In this document: piece by piece, positions 1 to 8,100 of the stretch
Layout: the number at the start of each line of letters is the position of its first letter
Position numbering within the stretch: the stretch's first letter is position 1
Origin: an uncultured Aquincola sp.
Lineage (GTDB): Bacteria; Pseudomonadota; Gammaproteobacteria; Burkholderiales; Burkholderiaceae
DNA length: 10,495 nt
Reading direction: 5' to 3'
Assembly: GCA_937883885.1 (NCBI GenBank)
Contig: CAKZXL010000802.1
Location: forward strand, 1-10,495
Translations under genes and position numbers: made by a program
The notes under the pieces: generated by a model
What the model saw: the letters and a program-made list of their open reading frames with translations, nothing else
What the model was told of the DNA's origin: nothing
The model's database searches: none

Positions 1-1
1 G

Positions 2-499
2 GGCCTGTCGGTGGGCGACCTGCACTTCAGCCAGGGTGATGGCGAGATCACCTTCTGCGGCGCCATCGAGATGGCCGGCTGGGTGCACATGAAGGTCTCG
101 CTGATCAAGGGCGGCATGGCCAAGTACGGCATCAAGAACCCGATCTTCAAGCCCAGCCCGATCACGCCCACCTACAACGACTACCTGATCTTCGAAGGCA
201 TCTCGGTGGACGAGCAGGGCAAGCAGTACTACCTGGACGTGCAGGTGGCCTACCGCCAGGCCTGCCTGAACGCGATCGAGTACCTGAAGAAGTTCGGCTA
301 CTCGGGCGCGCAGGCCTACAGCATCCTGGGCACGGCACCGGTGCAGGGCCACATCAGCGGCGTGGTGGACGTGCCCAACGCCTGCGCCACGCTGTGGCTG
401 CCCACGCAGATCTTCGACTTCGACATCAACCCCAGTGCGGCGGGGCCTGTGAAGCACCTGGACGGCAGCATCGACATGCCGCTGTCGCCCGACCTGTAG
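2..499 (+). CDS. fmdA: Formamidase/acetamidase, C-terminal part (5' end outside window)
   Basis: This is the last 165 codons of an FmdA/AmdA-family amidase, which hydrolyses formamide (or short aliphatic amides) to ammonia and the acid in the cytoplasm. Family members are about 400 residues, so roughly 40% is present. The reading frame is open from base 2, and the GTG at 11 is internal. Recognisable stretches are GDLHFSQGDGEITFCGAIEM near the left edge, then GGMAKYG, and a late block with YSILGTAPVQGHISGVVDVPNACATLWLP; these are typical of the conserved C-terminal half of formamidases. It ends in TAG and is followed 9 nt later by an FmdB-type gene on the same strand, the arrangement expected of an fmdAB amide-use operon. 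I am confident of the family. Formamide as the exact substrate follows from the family and the partner gene and is not shown by the sequence. Confidence 0.93.
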   Translation, partial: GLSVGDLHFSQGDGEITFCGAIEMAGWVHMKVSLIKGGMAKYGIKNPIFKPSPITPTYNDYLIFEGISVDEQGKQYYLDVQVAYRQACLNAIEYLKKFGYSGAQAYSILGTAPVQGHISGVVDVPNACATLWLPTQIFDFDINPSAAGPVKHLDGSIDMPLSPDL

Positions 500-508
500 G
501 CCGCCCGC

Positions 509-856
509 ATGCCCACCTACGACTACCGCTGCACCCAGTGCGGCCCCTTCGAGGCGCTGCGTCGCATCGCCGACCGCGAGCAGCCGCAGCCCTGCCCGAG
601 CTGCGGCGCTGCAGCGCCGCGCACTTGGCTGGCCGCGGCCCGCATCGCCGACATGGACCCGGCGCTGCGCGGCGCCATGGCCACCAACGAGCGCGCCCGG
701 CATGAGCCCAAGCGCTCGGGCGACTATGCCCGGCTGAAGCACCCGGCCGGCTGCGGCTGCTGCAGCACCAGCAGCGGCCGCCGCAGCGCGACGGTGACGG
801 GGGCGCAGGGCCAGAAGGCCTTTCCAAGCAAGCGGCCCTGGATGATCAGCCACTGA
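509..856 (+). CDS. fmdB: FmdB-family zinc-ribbon protein
   Basis: This is a 115-residue protein that opens with MPTYDYRCTQCG, the hallmark of the FmdB regulatory/zinc-ribbon family. Two CxxC pairs (C8/C11 and C29/C32) would bind one zinc ion. A second Cys cluster, GCGCC, lies at residues 81-85 and is often seen in the longer members next to formamidase genes. The start is fixed by the conserved N-terminus and lies 9 nt after the fmdA stop, so the two genes are almost certainly cotranscribed. In Methylophilus, FmdB was proposed to regulate formamidase expression, but the family has no firm biochemical role. The C-terminal 30 residues are Ser/Arg/Lys-rich and look unstructured. No terminator-like hairpin with a T-run is visible after the stop. 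Confidence 0.9.
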   Translation: MPTYDYRCTQCGPFEALRRIADREQPQPCPSCGAAAPRTWLAAARIADMDPALRGAMATNERARHEPKRSGDYARLKHPAGCGCCSTSSGRRSATVTGAQGQKAFPSKRPWMISH

Positions 857-883
857 TGGCCCGAAGCCGTTGACGAAGATATC

Positions 884-899
884 TGTACTTGACGGTACA
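884..899. promoter_or_regulatory. Operator O1 of the dehydrogenase gene (TGTAC-N6-GTACA dyad)
   Basis: TGTAC TTGACG GTACA is an inverted repeat with 5-bp arms and a 6-bp spacer. The same arms and spacing recur at 921-936 and 2415-2430, next to the other genes of this module. The spacer itself is a good -35 hexamer (TTGACG), so bound protein would block RNA polymerase directly. The repressor is inferred to be the TetR protein encoded at 1752-2405. Confidence 0.75.
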
Positions 900-917
900 T
901 ATTAGGAGGCTGAAAAT
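889..917 (+). promoter_or_regulatory. Predicted sigma70-type promoter of the dehydrogenase gene
   Basis: The -35 TTGACG lies at 889-894 and the -10-like GAAAAT (4 of 6 matches to TATAAT) at 912-917, with 17 bp between them. Transcription would begin near 924, inside the second dyad, giving a leader of about 25 nt. The -10 is weak. The call rests mainly on the -35 and on the matching layout at the efflux promoter. Confidence 0.55.
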
Positions 918-920
918 AAC

Positions 921-936
921 TGTACCTACTGGTACA
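921..936. promoter_or_regulatory. Operator O2 of the dehydrogenase gene
   Basis: TGTAC CTACTG GTACA has arms extendable to 7 bp (CTGTACC / GGTACAG, 920-937), the best symmetry of the set. Its centre is 37 bp from the centre of O1. It covers the predicted transcription start and ends 12 nt before the ATG at 949. Confidence 0.75.
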
Positions 937-948
937 GCAAAGAGCCTC

Positions 949-1755
949 ATGACTTCGTCCCAAGTTGTTCTCATCACCGGCGTCTCCTCCGGCATCGGCC
1001 GCGCTGCGGCGCAGCAGTTCGCGCAGCAGGGCTGTCTCGTGTTCGGCACCGTGCGCGACCTCGGCAAGGCAGAGCCAATGCCCCAGGTGGAGCTGGTGGA
1101 GATGGACGTTCGGGACGACTCGTCGGTGCGTCGCGCGGTGGGGGCTGTCCTGCAGCGCGCCGGCCGCATTGACGTGCTCGTCAACAACGCCGGGGGCACC
1201 TTGCTGGGCGCCGTGGAAGAAACCTCGGTGGCTGAAGCCAAGCACCTGTTCGACACCAACCTGTTCGGCATGCTGCGCGTGACGCAGGCCGTGCTGCAGG
1301 TCATGCGAAAGCAGGCGTCCGGGCGCATCGTCAACGTCAGTTCCGTGCTCGGCTTTCTGCCGGCCCCTTACATGGGCCTGTACTCGGCGTCCAAGCATGC
1401 CGTCGAAGGCTTGTCAGAGACGCTGGACCACGAGGTGCGCAGGTTCGGCATCCGGGTGGTGCTGGTGCAGCCTTCCTACACCAAGACCAACCTGGACCTG
1501 AATGCGCCGGTGGTGGCGTCGAAGATTGCCGCCTATGACGGCGATCGGGAACAGGTCTCACGGGCCATCACCCGGAACGTGCAGAAGGCGCCCGCGCCGC
1601 AGGCCGTGGCTGCCACCATCGTGGACGCCGCATTGGGCGCGTGGCAGATGCGCAGGACGCCCAAGGGAGAAGCGTCGCTGCTGAAGACCCTGCGGCGCTT
1701 CATGCCGGTCGGCCCGGTGGATGCCAGCCTGCGCAAAACCTTCGGCCTGGGCTAG
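949..1755 (+). CDS. Short-chain dehydrogenase/reductase (classical SDR)
   Basis: This 268-residue protein is of usual length for a classical SDR, an NAD(P)H-dependent cytoplasmic oxidoreductase. Visible motifs are the dinucleotide-binding TGVSSGIG (residues 10-17), NNAG (79-82) and the catalytic tetrad N104, S132, Y145 and K149 (YSASK). The TVRD segment at 34-37, with Arg after the second strand, leans towards NADPH. The overall pattern resembles the 17-beta-hydroxysteroid-dehydrogenase-like SDRs, many of which are annotated only as oxidoreductase. The ATG at 949 is chosen because the frame extension back to 889 would run through the operators and promoter. The Shine-Dalgarno is weak (AAGAG at 940-944). 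The gene is flanked upstream by two dyads and converges on the tetR gene, sharing CTAG at 1752-1755. Its substrate is unknown. Linkage to a repressor and an efflux pump suggests reduction of a toxic carbonyl compound, which is inference. Confidence 0.92.
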   Translation: MTSSQVVLITGVSSGIGRAAAQQFAQQGCLVFGTVRDLGKAEPMPQVELVEMDVRDDSSVRRAVGAVLQRAGRIDVLVNNAGGTLLGAVEETSVAEAKHLFDTNLFGMLRVTQAVLQVMRKQASGRIVNVSSVLGFLPAPYMGLYSASKHAVEGLSETLDHEVRRFGIRVVLVQPSYTKTNLDLNAPVVASKIAAYDGDREQVSRAITRNVQKAPAPQAVAATIVDAALGAWQMRRTPKGEASLLKTLRRFMPVGPVDASLRKTFGLG

Positions 1756-2405
1756 CAGCGGGCCTGGTAGCCCGCCAGGAACACCCGTACCGCCTCCTGC
1801 AGCATCGCGTGGTCCTGGGCTGGCGTGGGCATGGGCAGCTTCAGCAGGCCGCGGATGTGGCCATCTCCAAGGAACATGGCCAGGAACAGGTCGGCCGCCA
1901 GCCGGGGGTTGGGCACGGTCAGTGCACGGGCCAGGCTGGCACGCCCCAGGTAGTCGGCCAGGTCCGAGATGAGCCGGTCAGCACCTTGGCGGTAGAACGC
2001 CCGGCAGGCCTCGTGCTGCGTCGCCGCCGCGCCGTACAGCGCCCGGAACTGGGCCAAGGCGTGGTCCTCGCGGGCCAGCGCCAGGAAGTTCTGTCCGATG
2101 GTCAAGAGCGCCTGCTCCGGCTGTCGCGGGTCCAGGGCGTTGATGTCGGTGCGGCCCGGCATCACCTGCTCGCTCCTGTCGCGGACGACCGCCTCGAACA
2201 AGCCATTTTTGGACTTGAAGTGGCTGTAGACCGTCATTTTCGAGACGCCGGCATCTGCCGCGATCGCGTCGAGGCTTGCCTTGTCCAACCCATGGGTGTG
2301 GAACTGCGCTCGCGCGGCATCCATGATGCGCTGGCAGCGCGCCGGGTCTCGCGGCCGCCCTCTGCGTGCTTGGTCAGGCGGTTGTTCCGTGGCTCGCTTC
2401 CTCAT
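1752..2405 (-). CDS. TetR-family repressor, AefR-like (predicted repressor of the module)
   Basis: This 217-residue one-component regulator has a basic arm RRGRPRD (residues 14-20) and a TetR DNA-binding domain at about 23-72, with the helix-turn-helix around [20 protein letters not shown] (44-63) and the typical KNGLFEAV after it. The C-terminal half, with [21 protein letters not shown] and later [13 protein letters not shown], resembles the AefR-type effector domain that often regulates RND pumps. The ATG at 2405 lies only 9 bp from the dyad at 2415-2430, so the gene is probably autoregulated. Upstream of this ATG there is no clear Shine-Dalgarno. A TACACT at 2413-2418 (minus strand) could act as a -10 and would give a nearly leaderless transcript, but no good -35 is visible. 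It is divergent from the efflux operon and convergent with the SDR gene, and is the best candidate to bind all the dyads. The inducer is unknown. Confidence 0.9.
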   Translation of the reverse strand: MRKRATEQPPDQARRGRPRDPARCQRIMDAARAQFHTHGLDKASLDAIAADAGVSKMTVYSHFKSKNGLFEAVVRDRSEQVMPGRTDINALDPRQPEQALLTIGQNFLALAREDHALAQFRALYGAAATQHEACRAFYRQGADRLISDLADYLGRASLARALTVPNPRLAADLFLAMFLGDGHIRGLLKLPMPTPAQDHAMLQEAVRVFLAGYQARC

Positions 2406-2414
2406 TCTAAATAG

Positions 2415-2430
2415 TGTACTTGACAGTACA
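2415..2430. promoter_or_regulatory. Operator O3 between tetR and the efflux operon
   Basis: TGTAC TTGACA GTACA has the same arms and spacing as O1 and O2. Compared with O1, 15 of 16 bases are identical, although this lies 1.5 kb away in otherwise unrelated DNA. The spacer is a perfect -35 hexamer (TTGACA) for the efflux operon. The site is also 9 bp upstream of the tetR start codon, so one bound repressor could control both directions. Confidence 0.78.
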
Positions 2431-2447
2431 TTTAAAATGCGTAGAGT
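2420..2447 (+). promoter_or_regulatory. Predicted sigma70-type promoter of the efflux operon
   Basis: The consensus -35 TTGACA lies at 2420-2425 and the -10-like TAGAGT (4 of 6 matches) at 2442-2447, with 16 bp between them. The predicted start near 2454 falls inside the dyad at 2451-2466. TAAAAT at 2433-2438 is a better -10 hexamer but is only 7 bp from this -35 and has no other good -35 partner. Confidence 0.55.
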
Positions 2448-2450
2448 TCA

Positions 2451-2466
2451 TGGACTTGTGAGTCCA
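2451..2466. promoter_or_regulatory. Operator-like dyad O4 (variant TGGAC-N6-GTCCA) of the efflux operon
   Basis: TGGAC TTGTGA GTCCA is a perfect inverted repeat, with arms extendable to 7 bp (2450-2467). It has the geometry of O1-O3, but the third base of each arm is changed symmetrically (T to G, A to C). Its centre is 36 bp from the centre of O3, and it ends 12 nt before the ATG at 2479, matching O2. It may be a weaker site for the same repressor or a site for another TetR protein. In RNA it could also form a small hairpin in the leader. Confidence 0.55.
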
Positions 2467-2478
2467 TAAAAGCAGACC

Positions 2479-3963
2479 ATGAAACATCACAGGCCAGCCT
2501 GGCCTTCCGTGGCCCTGGGGTGGGGCCGGCCGATGGGGGTGATCGGCCTGGCAGTCTTGACGGCGGCATGTGCCACGCCGCCGGCGCCACCGGTGCAGCC
2601 GTCGGTGCCGCTGGCCGCGTCGTATCTGCAGGCGTCCACGGCCGGCGCGGCTGCCGCGGCGCCCGACGCGGCCTGGTGGGCGGGCTATGGCGACACCCGG
2701 CTGTCCGGCTTCATCGACGAGGCGCTCGCGGCCAACCAGGACGTGGGCATCGCAGTGCAGCGGGTGCGTCAAGCGCAGGCGGGCCTGCAGTCGCAGGACG
2801 CGCGGCTGTGGCCGAGCGTGGGTCTGCAGCTCTCGGCCTCGCAGACCGACAGCGGCCTGCCGGCGGCGGTCAAGCAAGGATCGCCCGACACGCGTGCGCT
2901 GCGCGCCGGGCTGGAAGTGGCCTGGGAAATCGATGTGGCCGGCGGCGTGCGGGCTGCGCGTGATGCGGCGCAGGCCGACGCGTGGGCGGCCCGGCTGGGC
3001 GTGGACGGTGCGCGGCTGCTGGTGGCCAGCGAGGTGGGCCGGCAGTATTTCCTGCTGCGGGCGGCCCAGGAGCAGCTGCGCATCGTGCAGTCGCTGGCGG
3101 CCACGCAGCGCGAAACGGCCGACCGGGTGGCCAGCCGCGAGCGCGAAGGCCAGGCCAGTGCCTTCGACCTCGACCGTGCGCGGGCCGAGGCCGACAGCCT
3201 GGATGCCCAGGTGCCGCTGCTGCGCCTGCAGGCCGGCACGGCGCAAAGCCGATTGGCAGTGCTGCTGGGTCGTCAGCCTTCGGCACCGGTGATGGACGCG
3301 GCCGAGCCCTTCGCCTGGCCTTCGCCGCGCAGCATCGCGCCCGGGCAGCCTGGCGAGCTGCTCAAGCGGCGGCCCGACCTCGCCGCCGCCGAGGCGCGGG
3401 TGAGCGCCGAAGGCCTGCGCACCGAAGAAGCGCGGGCGCAGTGGTGGCCCAAGCTGTTCCTCAACGCCCTCGTCGGGCGCCAGGACCTGCGGCTCAATGC
3501 CCTCGACCTGGCCCCGGTGCGCTTTTCCAACGTGGCGCTGGCCTTCGCCATGCCGCTGTTCAACGCCGGCCGCATCGACGCCGGCATCCAGGCGCAGTCC
3601 GCCCGCACGCAGGAGGCCCTGCTGGCCTGGCAGAAGGCCACCCTGGTGGCGGTGCAGGAAGTGGAAGACAGCCTGTTGATGCAGCAGCAGCAGGCGTCGC
3701 GTTCGCAGGCATTGGCGCAGACGGTGGACCACCGGCAGCGCTCGCTGCAGCGCGCGCAGTCGCTGCAGCGCGAAGGCCAGATCGACCTGCTGGTGCTGCT
3801 GGACGTGCAGCGCTCGGTGCTGGCCAGCGAACTGGCCTTGTCCGACAGCCGGCTGCAGCAGGCCCTGGCCGACGTGCAGCTCTACAAGGCGCTGGGGGGC
3901 GGACTGCCATCCCTCGCCTCGGAGGGCGCCTTTCCATCCCTTGCCGCAAGGACTTCGAAGTGA
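2479..3963 (+). CDS. RND efflux outer-membrane factor (OprM/NodT family lipoprotein)
   Basis: This 494-residue protein is the outer-membrane channel of a tripartite pump, which as a trimer would carry substrate from the periplasm to the outside. The N-terminus has a positively charged start, a hydrophobic stretch and a lipobox-like LTAAC with the lipid-bearing Cys at 31. The rest shows the two long OEP repeats: a first with IDEALAANQDVGIAVQRVRQAQAG, and a second starting near LLKRRPDLAAAEARV, with AMPLFNAGRIDAGI in the late part and LYKALGGG near the end. Length and order are normal for OprM-like proteins. The ATG at 2479 gives a complete lipoprotein signal; ATG 2533 would remove the charged N-region. 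The Shine-Dalgarno is weak (AAAAGCAG). It is first in the operon, and its TGA overlaps the GTG start of the adaptor gene by 4 nt. The order outer-membrane factor, adaptor, permease differs from the common mexAB-oprM order. Confidence 0.93.
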   Translation: MKHHRPAWPSVALGWGRPMGVIGLAVLTAACATPPAPPVQPSVPLAASYLQASTAGAAAAAPDAAWWAGYGDTRLSGFIDEALAANQDVGIAVQRVRQAQAGLQSQDARLWPSVGLQLSASQTDSGLPAAVKQGSPDTRALRAGLEVAWEIDVAGGVRAARDAAQADAWAARLGVDGARLLVASEVGRQYFLLRAAQEQLRIVQSLAATQRETADRVASREREGQASAFDLDRARAEADSLDAQVPLLRLQAGTAQSRLAVLLGRQPSAPVMDAAEPFAWPSPRSIAPGQPGELLKRRPDLAAAEARVSAEGLRTEEARAQWWPKLFLNALVGRQDLRLNALDLAPVRFSNVALAFAMPLFNAGRIDAGIQAQSARTQEALLAWQKATLVAVQEVEDSLLMQQQQASRSQALAQTVDHRQRSLQRAQSLQREGQIDLLVLLDVQRSVLASELALSDSRLQQALADVQLYKALGGGLPSLASEGAFPSLAARTSK

Positions 3964-5111
3964 GCAACGTATTCATCGTGGCTGCCCGTGTGGGCATCAC
4001 CGCCGCCAGCTTGTGGCTGGCCGCCTGCAGCCAGCCGGCGGCGCCACCGGCCCTCGTTCGGCCCGTTTTCGTGACCACCGTCCACCCCACCCAGACGGCG
4101 CAGTCGCGCAGCTTCACGTCGACCGTGCGGGCGCGGGTGGAGGGCGACCTGGGCTTTCGCACCGGTGGCAAGGTGATCGAGCGTCTGGTGGAGGTGGGTG
4201 AGGCGGTGAAGGCCGGCCAGGTGCTGGCCCGGCTCGACCCCATCGACTATCAGCTGGCCGTGAATGCGGCGGCCGACCAGGTGCAGGCGGCCCAGGTGGA
4301 TGCCGCGCAGGCCGCCTCGGACGAAGCCCGCTTTCGTCGCCTGCTGGCCGATGGCTCGGTGGGCGCGGCCGACCATGAGCGCCAGAAGGCCCGTGCCGAC
4401 GCGGCCGCCGCCCGGCTCGACCAGGCCCGCCGCCAGCTGGCGCTGGCCCGCAACCGTGAAGGCTATGCGGCGCTGGTGGCGCCATATGCCGGCGTGGTCA
4501 CCGCGATCCGCTTCGAGCGGGGGCAGGTGGTGGCCGAGGGCCAGCCCGTGATGGCGCTGGCCCGCGACGGCGAACGTGAGGTGGTGGTCGATCTGCCGGA
4601 GGACTGGGTGGGCCGCGCGCGCGGGCTCACGGCCACGGCCAGCCCCTGGGCCGACGCCCGCACCGCGCTGCCGCTGGTGCTGCGCGAACTGGCGCCCCAG
4701 GCCAGCGCCCAGGGCCGCACCTTCCGCGCCCGCTTTGCCGCCACGGCCGCTTCCCGCGCGCAGGTGTCCGCTTTGCCGCTGGGCAGCACGGTGCAGCTGA
4801 CGCTGTCGGCCCCGGCGGCCGGCCCCGCCACGGTGTCGCTGCCGGTCAGCGCGCTGCTCAAGGGCAGTGGCCAGCCCGGTGTGTGGATAGTGAACGCGCC
4901 GGGCACGGGCCTGGTGTTCACGCCGGTGGGCGTCGTCCAGGCCGACGAGGCGACGGTGCGCCTGACCGGTGTGCCCGCCGGGGCGCGGGTGGTCACCGTG
5001 GGTGCGCAGACCCTGGATGCCGGCATGGCCGTGCGGGCCATCGAGCGCAGCCCGGAGGCCACCACCAGCGCCACCAGCGCCGCCGCGACCACGGCCGCGA
5101 AGGGCAGCTGA
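3960..5111 (+). CDS. RND efflux periplasmic adaptor (membrane fusion lipoprotein)
   Basis: This 383-residue protein bridges permease and outer-membrane channel. The GTG at 3960 is chosen because it overlaps the preceding stop (GTGA) and is followed directly by a signal sequence with lipobox LAAC (Cys23). Domains in order are: the first half of a lipoyl/barrel-sandwich (GFRTGGKVIERLVEVGEAVKAG, with conserved LDP at 92-94), an Ala/Gln/Arg-rich alpha-helical hairpin at about 95-165, the second lipoyl half (APYAGVVTAIRFERGQVV), and a beta-barrel and membrane-proximal region with LPVSALL and VWIVN. The tail is a low-complexity Thr/Ser/Ala run of about 16 residues. Its stop shares one base with the permease start (TGATG), so the operon is translationally coupled. 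The substrate cannot be read from the sequence. Confidence 0.93.
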   Translation: MSNVFIVAARVGITAASLWLAACSQPAAPPALVRPVFVTTVHPTQTAQSRSFTSTVRARVEGDLGFRTGGKVIERLVEVGEAVKAGQVLARLDPIDYQLAVNAAADQVQAAQVDAAQAASDEARFRRLLADGSVGAADHERQKARADAAAARLDQARRQLALARNREGYAALVAPYAGVVTAIRFERGQVVAEGQPVMALARDGEREVVVDLPEDWVGRARGLTATASPWADARTALPLVLRELAPQASAQGRTFRARFAATAASRAQVSALPLGSTVQLTLSAPAAGPATVSLPVSALLKGSGQPGVWIVNAPGTGLVFTPVGVVQADEATVRLTGVPAGARVVTVGAQTLDAGMAVRAIERSPEATTSATSAAATTAAKGS

Positions 5112-8100
5112 TGAAACGCTTCAACCTCTCCGAGTGGGCGGTGACCCACCAGCCGATGGTGCTGTTCCTGATCATCGCGACGATGGTGATCGGCGTGTTC
5201 TCGTTCAGCCGCCTGGGTCGTCTGGAAGACCCGACCTTCGAGGTGCCGCAGATGACCGCCATCGTGGCCTGGCCCGGTGCCACGGCCGAAGAAGTGCAGG
5301 ACCAGGTGCTCAACCGCATCGAGCGCAAGTTGCAGGAGCTGGACCAGTTCGACTACGTGCGCAGCTTCGCCCGCCAGGGCTACGGCGGCATCACGCTGTG
5401 GATGAAGGGCGGCAGCAGCAAGGAGGAACTCGACCGGGCCTGGTACCAGGTGCGCAAGAAGATCGGCGACGTGCGCCAGGAGTTTCCGGAAGGGGTGCGG
5501 GGTCCTTTCTTCAACGACGAGTACAGTGACCGCTACAGCGTGCTGTATGCATTGAGCGCGCCCGAGCTGTCGATGGCTGAACTGCTCACGGTCACCGAGG
5601 CCGTCAAGCGCCGCTTCCAGAGCGTGCCTGGCGCCGGCAAGGTGGACGTGCTGGGCAAGCAGGCCGAGCGCGTGTACGTGGAGGTGTCCACCCGCCGGCT
5701 GGCGGCCCTGGGCATACCGCCATCGGCCGTGTTCGATGCGCTGGCGCGCCAGAACCTGGTGGCGCCTGCGGGCTCTTCCGACACCCCGCACGACCGGGTG
5801 CAGGTGCGTGTGGACGGCCGCTTGTCCGGCGTCAAGGACGTGGAGAACGTGACGCTGGAGGTGGCAGGGCAGGTGCTGCGGCTGGCCGATGTGGCCACGG
5901 TGCGCAGCGGCTATGAAGACCCGCCCAGCATGACCATCCGCCACAACGGCGTGCCGGTGCTGGCCATCGGCGTCAAGCTGCAGCACAACAGCAACGTGAT
6001 GGCCTTCGGCCAGGCCATGCAGGCACGCCTGGACGAGGTTCGCCGCGAACTGCCGGTGGGCGTCGAGATCCAGCAGTACGCCGACCAGCCGCGTGTGGTC
6101 GGCGAGTCGATCTGGGAGTTCGAGCGGGCTTTCCTGGAAGCGCTGGCCATCGTGCTGGCGGTGTCTTTCCTGTTCCTGGGCTGGCGCACCGGCATCGTGG
6201 TGGCGGCTTCGGTGCCCCTGGTGCTGGGCCTGGTGTCGGCCGTGATGTATGCGGCGGGCTGGAACCTCGATCGCATCTCGCTGGGGGCGCTGATCATCGC
6301 CCTGGGCCTGCTGGTGGACGACGCCATCATCGCCGTCGAGATGATGGTGGTGAAGCTGGAGGAGGGCTGGGACCGCGTGCGTGCCGCCACCTACGCCTAC
6401 ACCTCCACCGCATTCCCGATGCTCACCGGCACCCTGGTCACCGCCGCCGGCTTCATGCCGGTGGGCTTTGCCAAGTCGATCTCCGGGCAGTACGCCGGTG
6501 GCATCTTCTGGGTGGTGGGCGTGTCGCTCATCCTCTCGTGGCTGGTGGCGGTGGTGTTCACGCCTTACCTGGGCATCAAGCTGCTGCCCAGGACGCTGGG
6601 CCATGGCGGGCACCACGACGTGTACGACCGGCCGCTGTACCACCGCTTGCGCCGCTTGATCGACTGGGCGGTGCGCCAGCGCTTCATCGTGCTGGGCTTG
6701 ACGGTGCTGCTGCTGGTGGCCGCGGGTGCCGGCATGACGAAGGTGCAGCAGCAGTTCTTTCCCACCGCAGCCCGGCCGGAGCTGCTGGCCGAGCTGCGGA
6801 TGCGTGAAGGTGCGTCGTTGGCCGCCACCGAGCAGCAGGTCAAGCGCCTGGAAGCCATCCTGGCGCAAGACCCCGACATCGAGTACTTCACGGCTTACAC
6901 CGGCGCGGGCACGCCGATCTTCTACCTGTCCATCCAGGCGGAGCTGCCCAACCCGGGCTTTGCCCAGGTGGTCATCAAGACCGCGGGCATCGAGCAGCGC
7001 GAGCGGGTGCGCGCCCGGCTGATGGCACTGTTCGACGAAGGCGAAGTGCTGCCCGACGTGCGGGCGCGGGTGCTGCGCCTGGAGTTCGGTCCGCCCGTCG
7101 GCTTCCCGGTGCAGTTCCGCGTCATCGGACCCGACCCGGCGGTCGTGCGCGAGATCGCCTACCGGGTGCGCGATGCGGTGCGGCAAAGCCCGCTGGTGCG
7201 CGACACCCAGCTCGACTGGAATGAGCAGGTGCGCTCCATGCGCGTGGTGGTGGACCAGGACAAGGCCCGCCAGCTGGGCCTGACCACGGCGGACCTCCAG
7301 GGCCTGGTGCAGACCACGCTGGACGGCTCGCCGGTGACGCAGATCCGCCGGGGCGAAGAGCTGGTGGACGTGGTGGTGCGCGCCACGCCCGAGGAGCGTC
7401 GCGGCATCGGCCAGCTCGGCGACCTGCAGGTGTTCACCCGCAGCGGCGTCACGGTGCCGCTGTCGCAGGTCGCCCGCATCGAGCCGACGTTCGAAGAGCC
7501 GGTGCTGTGGCGCCGCAACCGCGACATGGCGCTCACCGTGCGCAGCGACCTGGCCGATGGCGTGCAAGGCCCTTACGCCACGACGCAGATCCGGCCTTCG
7601 CTGCAGCCCATCATCGAGAACCTGCCGGCGGGCTACCGCATCGAAGAAGGTGGCGCGATCGAAGAAAGCGACAAGGCCAACGTGGCGCTGTTCGCGGTGT
7701 TCCCGGCCATGTTCGCGGTGACGCTGGCGCTGCTGATGATCCAGCTGCAGAGCTTTTCGCGCATGTTCATGGTGTTCCTCACCAGCCCGCTGGCCATCAT
7801 CGGCGTGGTGCCTGCGTTGCTGGCCTTCCGGGCGCCGTTTGGCTTCGTCGCGCTGCTGGGGGTGATTGCGCTGGGCGGCATGATCATGCGCAATGCCATC
7901 ATCCTGGTCGACCAGATCGACCAGGACATCGGCCGCGGTGCAGCGCCCTGGTCAGCCATCGTCGAAGCGACGGTCCGGCGGTCCCGCCCGGTGGTGCTCA
8001 CCGCAGCGGCTGCGGTGCTGGCCATGATCCCGCTGACGCGCAGCGTGTTCTGGGGACCGATGGCGATCTCCATCATGGGCGGCCTGGTCGTGGCGACGGC

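Noticed and set aside
904..909. A strong Shine-Dalgarno-like AGGAGG between the two dehydrogenase operators
   Set aside because: No ATG, GTG or TTG lies at a suitable distance downstream, and it is upstream of the predicted transcription start. It appears to be chance or part of promoter spacing.
889..948. A longer N-terminus of the SDR starting at TTG 889
   Set aside because: It would translate the operators and promoter, and the added residues precede the normal SDR N-terminus.
1641..2414. A 257-codon plus-strand frame across tetR
   Set aside because: It is antisense to a well-supported TetR gene and has no family features.
2407..3732. A 441-codon minus-strand frame across the outer-membrane factor gene
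   Set aside because: It is a low-complexity Arg/Gln/His/Gly-rich translation with no recognisable motif, opposite a clear OprM-family gene.
2982..3959. Long in-frame extension upstream of the adaptor start
   Set aside because: The extension is an out-of-frame reading of the outer-membrane factor gene. The signal peptide and lipobox right after GTG 3960, with the GTGA overlap, fix the start.
5056..5108. Thr/Ser/Ala-rich short repeat at the end of the adaptor gene
   Set aside because: It is a low-complexity tail common in high-GC genes, not a tandem repeat with clear units or a mobile-element trace.
4463..7567. A 1034-codon open frame on the minus strand
   Set aside because: It lies antisense to the adaptor and permease genes, has a His/Arg/Gln-rich composition typical of reverse frames in high-GC coding DNA, and shows no domain. 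The plus-strand permease is unmistakable.
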